Source: Methanimicrococcus sp. (GTDB lineage Archaea > Halobacteriota > Methanosarcinia > Methanosarcinales > Methanosarcinaceae). From it: a stretch of 5,136 bases of DNA. The position numbers and the translations under genes are program-made. The first letter of the stretch is position 1, and the number at the start of each line of letters is the position of its first letter. Under the pieces are notes generated by a model, which saw only the letters and a program-made list of their open reading frames with translations, was not told the DNA's origin and made no database searches. Of the stretch, positions 1 through 3,893 are shown piece after piece. Location of the stretch: positions 4,723-9,858 of the forward strand of contig WRNK01000028.1 of assembly GCA_009776675.1 (NCBI GenBank), read 5' to 3'.

Positions 1-56
1 CAAAATCCGCGGCAATCTACACCGGGATTTCCGCCGACATCAATCAAAATTTCCAT
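1..56 (-). CDS. mmp10: Mmp10-like radical SAM protein, N-terminal fragment
   Basis: Only the first 18 codons lie in the window, reading leftward from an ATG at 56-54. The peptide begins MEILIDVGGNPGVDCRGF. A short beta strand followed by a DVGGxPGxDCRGF block is what I recall at the start of methanogenesis marker 10 proteins, just before their radical SAM cysteine cluster. Mmp10 is the cobalamin-dependent radical SAM enzyme that C-methylates an active-site arginine of methyl-coenzyme M reductase subunit McrA. The cluster itself would lie outside the window, so the family call rests on this short block and on another methanogenesis marker gene in the same window. No good Shine-Dalgarno precedes the ATG. 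A TATA-like element lies 23-31 bases upstream, which would fit a leaderless transcript. The start is seen; the function is inferred from memory of the family. Confidence 0.68.
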   Translation of the reverse strand, partial: MEILIDVGGNPGVDCRGF

Positions 57-78
57 GGATGCAAAAAAGAATGTTATG

Positions 79-87
79 TATTAATAA
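79..87. promoter_or_regulatory. AT-rich TATA-like element between divergent genes
   Basis: TATTAATAA contains the perfect 8-bp palindrome TATTAATA (79-86). On the minus strand it reads TTATTAATA, 23-31 bases before the Mmp10-like ATG, the usual distance of an archaeal TATA box from the start of a leaderless transcript. Because it is palindromic it could also serve the plus-strand small ORFs. In that direction, however, it lies too close to the putative Shine-Dalgarno at 95-100 for that site to be in the transcript. The call rests on position and composition only. Confidence 0.35.
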
Positions 88-105
88 TTGTTTGAAGGAG
101 AAGCG

Positions 106-273
106 TTGATTAATTTAACATCTTTTAAAATGAAATTTTCTGTTGGTACTGAAAGTGTCGGCGGTCCTGTTGATGTTGCCGCTATTACCAAAGGAGATGG
201 ATTTATATGGATAAAACGCAAACATTATTTTGAACCAGCATTAAATCCACATTTCATTGCAAAAATATTATAA
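106..273 (+). CDS. small hypothetical protein, about 55 aa
   Basis: I do not recognise this protein. The frame is open from a TAA at 85-87 to a TAA at 271-273. The start is uncertain. TTG at 106 has a good Shine-Dalgarno (AAGGAG, 95-100) five bases upstream and gives 55 residues. ATG at 130 gives 47 residues but has no comparable site; TTG at 88 precedes the Shine-Dalgarno. The peptide is mildly basic and has no membrane segment. It contains a Gly/Val-rich stretch (SVGGPVDVAAI), a short aromatic-basic part (FIWIKRKHYF) and ends in HFIAKIL. A second small ORF with its own ribosome binding site begins 15 bases after the stop, so the two probably share a transcript. It could be a real small protein, the remnant of a longer gene, or a chance ORF. 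Confidence 0.42.
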   Translation: MINLTSFKMKFSVGTESVGGPVDVAAITKGDGFIWIKRKHYFEPALNPHFIAKIL

Positions 274-288
274 AGGGGGTTACTGCTA

Positions 289-417
289 ATGAAAAAAACA
301 TACCCTTCATTTGTTGAATTTGAAAAAGATGTGTTTCCGGAAAGATACGAAAAAAGAAAGAAAGATGGGTTTAAATTTGAAAAACAAAAAACAATTTTAC
401 ATAACTTTAAAAATTAA
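289..417 (+). CDS. small hypothetical basic protein, 42 aa
   Basis: An ATG at 289 opens a 42-codon frame ending in TAA at 415-417. A G-run (275-279, AGGGGGTT) lies nine bases before the ATG, which is good Shine-Dalgarno placement and the best reason to believe the ORF. The product starts MKKTYPSFVEFEKDVFPERY. It is very rich in Lys, Glu and Phe, with alternating charged and aromatic residues, and has no hydrophobic segment, so a small soluble, partly helical protein is likely. It follows the 106-273 ORF by 15 bases, suggesting a bicistron. I do not recognise a family. Small paired genes are often toxin-antitoxin or phage remnants, but nothing here shows that. Confidence 0.48.
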   Translation: MKKTYPSFVEFEKDVFPERYEKRKKDGFKFEKQKTILHNFKN

Positions 418-524
418 TGGATTGTTCTTTTTGTATTGTCGTTTATTTCACATTATAGGCATAAAGCAACAATTCAAATCATTCTAATCTCTTCTTCAAA
501 TCCGTCTTCTGAAATTGCTTTTTT
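418..524. other. AT-rich gap between convergent transcription units
   Basis: No ORF, tRNA or repeat is visible here. The plus strand has T-rich runs just after the small ORF stop (423-450, including CTTTTT and TTTATTT). Archaeal RNA polymerase could terminate there on T-tracts without a strong hairpin. The segment separates the plus-strand small ORFs from the end of the minus-strand gat operon. Confidence 0.4.
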
Positions 525-563
525 GAAAAAATAAAAAAAGAAATCAGAAACCGGTTCTGATTT
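525..563 (-). terminator. hairpin plus T-tract terminator of the gatCAB operon
   Basis: A perfect 9-bp inverted repeat (541-549 AAATCAGAA, 555-563 TTCTGATTT) encloses a five-base loop. On the minus strand it is followed by a T-rich run read from 540 down to 525 (CTTTTTTTATTTTTTC). The gatB stop codon (564-562) overlaps the base of the stem by two bases. Position, symmetry and T-tract all fit transcription termination after gatB. The hairpin resembles a bacterial intrinsic terminator; in archaea the T-tract is the more important part. Confidence 0.75.
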
Positions 564-1986
564 ACAATTTTTCGAGTTCTTTTAAGACCATTTCGCGTGC
601 CAATCGGGCGTCAGCCTTTCCTTTGGCTTTTTGCATGACTTTGCCGACGATGAAGTTTAAGGCTTTTTCCGTTCCGGCTTTGTAGTCGGCAACGGCATCG
701 GGACATTCGGCAACCGCTTCTTTGGCGGCGGTTTCGATGAAATTATCCCCGACCATGAGTAAACCCTTGGACGCGACAATTTCTTTGGGGGTGCCGCCTT
801 CGTCTAAAAGAGTACGAAGAACAACAATACCGCTTTCTTCACTGATTTCCTTACGGACAACCATGTCAACAATTTCAATAATTGTCGGGGCATTAACAGA
901 TGTCACAGGCAAGTCACGGTAGTTCAATTCGCCTTTAACGACATCGGCAACCCAAGAAGCAGCTGTTTTCGGGTCAATCTTTTGAGCCACACTTTCAAAC
1001 AAGTCCGCAAATGCTTTTTCAGACGTCAAGCCTTTGGCATGCGCATCAGAAATATCGTATTGAGAGACAAAACGTTCACGTTTGGCATCCGGAAGTTCCG
1101 GCATGGCGGCACGAATGCCTTCAATGCGGTCTGCAACAACCATCGGCACCAAATCAAAGTCGGGGAAGTAACGGTAATCGTCTGCCGTCTCCTTCACCCT
1201 TAAACTGATCGTGATGTTTCGGTCTTCATCGAAGTGACGGGTTTCCTGAACCAATTTGTTTCCCTTGCGAATCATGTCTTTTTGACGCATGATTTCATAA
1301 TTAATCGCCTTTTCAACGGCTTTGTGCGAGGAGATGTTTTTCACTTCGACACGAGTGCCGCGATACACGGATACGTTGGCGTCTGCTTTTATTGAACCTT
1401 CCAAAGAGCCGTCAACGACATCCAAATATTCCAAAATGCTTCGAAGCTTATCTAAGAAGCGGCGGGCTTCCTTAGCAGACCGCATATCCGGCTCGGTCAC
1501 GATTTCGACAAGCGGCATGCCGGACCGGTTAAAGTCAATCAGCGTTCCCGAAGATTTGTCGATGGTTCCGATGTGAGCCAATTTTCCGGGGTCATCTTCC
1601 ATGTGTGCGCGGCGGATGCGAACAGTCAATTCGCCGTCTTCGCCTTCAATGACAATACGGCCGTTTTTCACAATCGGTTTGTCGAATTGAGTCACTTGAT
1701 AACCATTTCCAAGATCCGGATAGAAATAATTTTTCATATAAAAGTCGGTTTCACTTTCAATCTCGGCGTTTAAAGCCAAACCGATTTTAATGGCAAAATT
1801 GACACTGTTTTCATTCAAAACCGGTGTTGTTCCGGGGAGAGCCAAACAGCCTGCACAAAGGCATGTGTTTGTTTCTTTGTCGGTATAATGAGTCGTACAT
1901 CCGCAAAACATTTTGGTTGCCGCTTTGTTGAGCTGAACGTGGACTTCAAGTCCGACCATAACTTGATCAGGATTTTCATAAACCAT
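562..1986 (-). CDS. gatB: Asp/Glu-tRNA amidotransferase subunit B
   Basis: GatB activates the side-chain carboxylate of Asp (or Glu) mis-charged on tRNA with ATP and transfers ammonia to it. In archaea GatCAB mainly makes Asn-tRNA(Asn), since GatDE handles Gln-tRNA. The 474-residue length is normal. Residues 11-20 carry the VGLEVHVQL signature. Cys28/Cys30 and Cys44/Cys47 form the CxC...CxxC zinc site, with an extra Cys at 42. KNYFYPDL (85-92), HMEDDPGKL (128-136, usually HxEEDxGKL), DFNRSGMPLVEIV (151-163), ADANVSV (201-207) and VEVKN (213-217) are family blocks. The C-terminal YqeY-like tRNA-binding tail ends with FIVGKVMQKAKGKAD. The kinase/transamidase side therefore looks intact. The ATG directly follows the gatA TAA with no bases between, and its Shine-Dalgarno lies inside gatA, so translation is probably coupled. 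The gene stops with TAA inside the terminator stem. Confidence 0.97.
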   Translation of the reverse strand: MVYENPDQVMVGLEVHVQLNKAATKMFCGCTTHYTDKETNTCLCAGCLALPGTTPVLNENSVNFAIKIGLALNAEIESETDFYMKNYFYPDLGNGYQVTQFDKPIVKNGRIVIEGEDGELTVRIRRAHMEDDPGKLAHIGTIDKSSGTLIDFNRSGMPLVEIVTEPDMRSAKEARRFLDKLRSILEYLDVVDGSLEGSIKADANVSVYRGTRVEVKNISSHKAVEKAINYEIMRQKDMIRKGNKLVQETRHFDEDRNITISLRVKETADDYRYFPDFDLVPMVVADRIEGIRAAMPELPDAKRERFVSQYDISDAHAKGLTSEKAFADLFESVAQKIDPKTAASWVADVVKGELNYRDLPVTSVNAPTIIEIVDMVVRKEISEESGIVVLRTLLDEGGTPKEIVASKGLLMVGDNFIETAAKEAVAECPDAVADYKAGTEKALNFIVGKVMQKAKGKADARLAREMVLKELEKL

Positions 1987-3309
1987 TTAAATCACTCCTG
2001 GTGTTTTTTTGCTGAAATCCGTATGCTTTTCAAATGCTTCCATGGCTTGAATAACGGCAGCATCGTTCAAATAACCGCCAATGATTTGGAGCCCGACCGG
2101 CATTTTGTCAACAAAACCACACGGGACGGAAGCTGCCGGAAGACCTACCAAATCAACGCTGCCGATTGCCGCAGAGAAGGAACTGAATTCATCGTCACAG
2201 CCGGCACGGCAGGATGTTCCAAGCGTCGGAGCTGTCTTTAATGTTGTGGGAGAGATGAGAAGATCATATTTTTTCAAAGCGGTTTCCATTTCATTCACAA
2301 TAAGTGTTCTTGTTTGAAGGGATTTGACATAATAATCCTGATATTGTGCCACGGACAGCAAATAAATGCCAAGTATAATTCTTCGCTGAACGGCAGGTCC
2401 GAAAAGCGCTCGTGTTTTGGCAGCCATTTCATGCCAGTTGTCTGCCTGAATATGCGGACCAAAACGCGTTCCATCGTATTTTGCAAGCATTGCAGATGAT
2501 TCGCCGGCGGAAATAATATCGTGTACGGCTTGAACATATTTTGTGTTCGGCAAAGAACAGGATTCACAAACCGCCCCGAGTTTTCCAAGAGTTAAAACGG
2601 CTTCCGAAAACGTTTTTTCAACACCGTCATCAGCTCCCTGCAAATATTCTTGAGGAATGCCGATTTTTAAACCTGAAAGAGGTTTATCATCACCTGATTT
2701 GATTTTACAAACATAATCCAACTTTTCCGGAAGAGAAGTTGTATCACGGTCATCGTTTTTGGAAATGACGTCTAAAACTTTCACAATGTTTGAAACGGTT
2801 GTTGCCGTTACCGCAATTTGATCCATGGAACCGGCGGTATAAATTAAACCAAATCTGGAGATGGCACCGTAACTGGGTTTAAATGCAGAAGCACCGCAGT
2901 AAGACGCAGCGACTCTTGATAAACCGCCTGCATCCGAAGCTAAAGCAACCGGAACTGTGCCGGAAACGACTGCCGCTGCCGAGCCACAGGGTCCGCCTTT
3001 TTTGGACGAATCCCACGGATTTTTAACAGCGCCGATTGTACTTGAAGCGCCGAGAACACCAAACTCTGCCAAATTGAGTTTTCCGGCAAGAACGGCGCCG
3101 GCTTTTTTCATTTCCTCGACAGCGAAACCATCAAACGGCGGGATATATCCCTTTAAAATTTTAGAGCCGCACGTTGTTTCAATGCTTTTGGTTGAAAAAT
3201 TGTCAGCCACTGCAAAAGAAAGACCAAAAAGCGATCCATCTTTTTTTGATTCCGGAACTTGTTCCGGCATTTGTTTTTCAGATAAAATAAATGCGTTTAA
3301 ATCAGACAT
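1987..3309 (-). CDS. gatA: GatA-like amidase subunit lacking the catalytic triad
   Basis: GatA is the glutaminase of GatCAB, an amidase-signature enzyme that frees ammonia from glutamine and channels it to GatB. Family identity is clear: TTCGSKIL (45-52), the GAVLAGKLNLAEF block (71-83), NPWD (97-100), GSAAAV (109-114), KPSYGAISRFGLI (around 144-156), and GLPAASVPCGF with MPVGLQIIGG near the C-terminus. All three catalytic positions are changed. The usual VKDN lysine is Ala35 (AVADN). The usual GGSSGGSAAAV reads KGGPCGSAAAV, so the cis-Ser is Gly106. The usual DTGGSIR reads DAGGLSR, so the nucleophile is Leu130. The 24-residue spacing between the last two positions is kept, which supports the alignment. 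NMDEF has become NLAEF, and the DxFT motif before the GLPA block is also lost. The protein has 440 residues and lacks about 25 N-terminal ones; an in-frame stop 12 bases upstream rules out an earlier start. The frame is intact and the neighbours normal, so this looks like a maintained pseudo-amidase rather than a decaying gene. Confidence 0.92.
   Translation of the reverse strand: MSDLNAFILSEKQMPEQVPESKKDGSLFGLSFAVADNFSTKSIETTCGSKILKGYIPPFDGFAVEEMKKAGAVLAGKLNLAEFGVLGASSTIGAVKNPWDSSKKGGPCGSAAAVVSGTVPVALASDAGGLSRVAASYCGASAFKPSYGAISRFGLIYTAGSMDQIAVTATTVSNIVKVLDVISKNDDRDTTSLPEKLDYVCKIKSGDDKPLSGLKIGIPQEYLQGADDGVEKTFSEAVLTLGKLGAVCESCSLPNTKYVQAVHDIISAGESSAMLAKYDGTRFGPHIQADNWHEMAAKTRALFGPAVQRRIILGIYLLSVAQYQDYYVKSLQTRTLIVNEMETALKKYDLLISPTTLKTAPTLGTSCRAGCDDEFSSFSAAIGSVDLVGLPAASVPCGFVDKMPVGLQIIGGYLNDAAVIQAMEAFEKHTDFSKKTPGVI
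1991..1999 (-). promoter_or_regulatory. gatB ribosome binding site inside the gatA 3' end
   Basis: On the minus strand AGGAGTGAT closely matches the archaeal Shine-Dalgarno consensus (GGAGGTGAT), and four bases separate it from the gatB ATG plus its preceding context. It also encodes the last residues of GatA (Gly-Val-Ile). This fixes the gatB start and implies that gatB translation follows gatA. Confidence 0.75.
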
Positions 3310-3315
3310 ATTTTT

Positions 3316-3320
3316 CCCCC
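3316..3320 (-). promoter_or_regulatory. gatA ribosome binding site
   Basis: A GGGGG run followed by six bases (AAAAAT) precedes the gatA ATG. The whole gatC-gatA gap is only 12 bases. The gatC TAA is in the same frame as gatA, so this ATG is the only good start and GatA cannot extend further upstream. Confidence 0.6.
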
Positions 3321-3321
3321 G

Positions 3322-3603
3322 TTACAAAATTTTCGGTATTTTAAAAGAACTTCCGGAAACTTCCGGTGCATTTTTAAGAGCGTCATCCAAGCTCATCGAG
3401 GGGACTTCAATATCCTTTCTCAAAACCGTTTTCAAGCGAGACGGATTGACTGTTTTTGGAACATTTTCGGTCGGAGCACTTGAAAGAAGAGAGTACGCCT
3501 CTAATTTTTTATTCAACTTTTCCTGATATTCAGGAAGAGCGGACTCTTCAACAGCAATACGCGCCATCCAGGCCAAATTTTTTGTTTCATCTTGTTGAAT
3601 CAT
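3322..3603 (-). CDS. gatC: Asp/Glu-tRNA amidotransferase subunit C
   Basis: GatC is the small subunit that wraps around GatA and GatB and stabilises the complex. The 93-residue length is typical. The N-terminal part (8-40, NLAWMARIAVEE onward) forms the expected helical region. It is followed by VLRKD (60-64), SLDDALKNAP (71-80) and the very conserved C-terminal SSFKIPKIL (85-93). It is the first gene of the gatC-gatA-gatB operon, with a 12-base gap to gatA. The ATG at 3603 has only a weak upstream GCGGTG (3612-3617, eight bases away). No earlier in-frame start is needed for a full-length protein. Nothing in GatC looks degenerate, which suggests the complex is still assembled. Confidence 0.93.
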   Translation of the reverse strand: MIQQDETKNLAWMARIAVEESALPEYQEKLNKKLEAYSLLSSAPTENVPKTVNPSRLKTVLRKDIEVPSMSLDDALKNAPEVSGSSFKIPKIL

Positions 3604-3657
3604 TAAATAAACACCGCTTGTGGTTTTTAAAGGTTTTTTTACTGAAATATAGTACAG

Positions 3658-3664
3658 CTATAAA
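3658..3664 (-). promoter_or_regulatory. possible TATA box of the gatCAB operon
   Basis: On the minus strand TTTATAG lies about 57 bases before the gatC ATG, with A-rich sequence upstream as in a BRE. Initiation about 25 bases downstream would leave a leader of roughly 30 bases that includes the weak GGTG site. A second candidate, CTTTAAAAAC (3623-3632), lies 20-29 bases before the ATG and would instead give a leaderless transcript. I cannot decide between them. Confidence 0.3.
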
Positions 3665-3848
3665 TCCAATTTTTAAAGTGTTTTTTATCAAATAAAATGT
3701 TATCTGTTTACACAAAAATTACCAAGATATTGTCACGATTATTGATAAAAAACAATGAAAAAGATTTAAAAAGAAAATAAAAAAAATGAAAAAAAATAAG
3801 AAAAAATGAGAAAAGGGAAGGTAAATGGAGAGAGGTAAAAGAGAAGAA

Positions 3849-3876
3849 ATAAAAGGAAAGAGATAAAAGGAAAGAG
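3849..3876 (+). repeat. 14-bp tandem direct repeat, two copies
   Basis: ATAAAAGGAAAGAG occurs twice back to back (3849-3862 and 3863-3876), just upstream of the marker 14 start, within the purine-rich tract. The second ATAAAAGG (3863-3870) lies 24-31 bases before the ATG and could be a weak TATA box. The GGAAAGAG portion is too far from the ATG (17 bases) to be a good Shine-Dalgarno. It may be slippage-generated or a regulator half-site pair. Confidence 0.6.
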
Positions 3877-3893
3877 TTCTTTATCAAAAATAT

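Larger units (their letters stand above)
3604..3893. other. divergent intergenic region, gatC / marker 14
   Basis: The 290-bp gap holds the promoters of both divergent units. From left to right it contains the gatC leader, a small inverted repeat (TATAG 3648-3652, CTATA 3658-3662), an AT-rich stretch, and a cytosine-free purine tract (3754-3878) reaching almost to the marker 14 start. I see no tRNA, no convincing coding ORF and no mobile-element end. Minus-strand ORFs across the tract are low-complexity Phe/Ser/Leu translations and are not genes. Confidence 0.6.

Noticed and set aside
418..540. A tRNA, pylT or CRISPR repeat in the gap before the gat terminator
   Set aside because: No cloverleaf arms, no TTCRANNC-like T-loop and no repeated units are visible; the stretch is simply AT-rich.
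722..2588. Overlapping ORFs in other frames across gatB and gatA, including a 117-codon plus-strand ORF at 1888-2241
   Set aside because: All lie inside strongly supported gat genes, have no family resemblance and no initiation signals.
2914..2922. Ser131 of GatA acting as a shifted nucleophile
   Set aside because: It is one residue off the conserved position, and the Lys and cis-Ser partners are also gone, so a working triad is unlikely; only an assay or structure could settle it.
2957..3526. 189-codon plus-strand ORF opposite gatA and gatC
   Set aside because: It is antisense to the conserved motifs of both genes and crosses their boundary, and no known protein is recognisable in it. It is a shadow frame.
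3825..3866. A 13-codon upstream ORF (MERGKREEIKGKR) in the marker 14 leader
   Set aside because: It lies in a biased A/G tract where short Lys/Arg/Glu ORFs arise by chance, and there is no evidence the region is transcribed.
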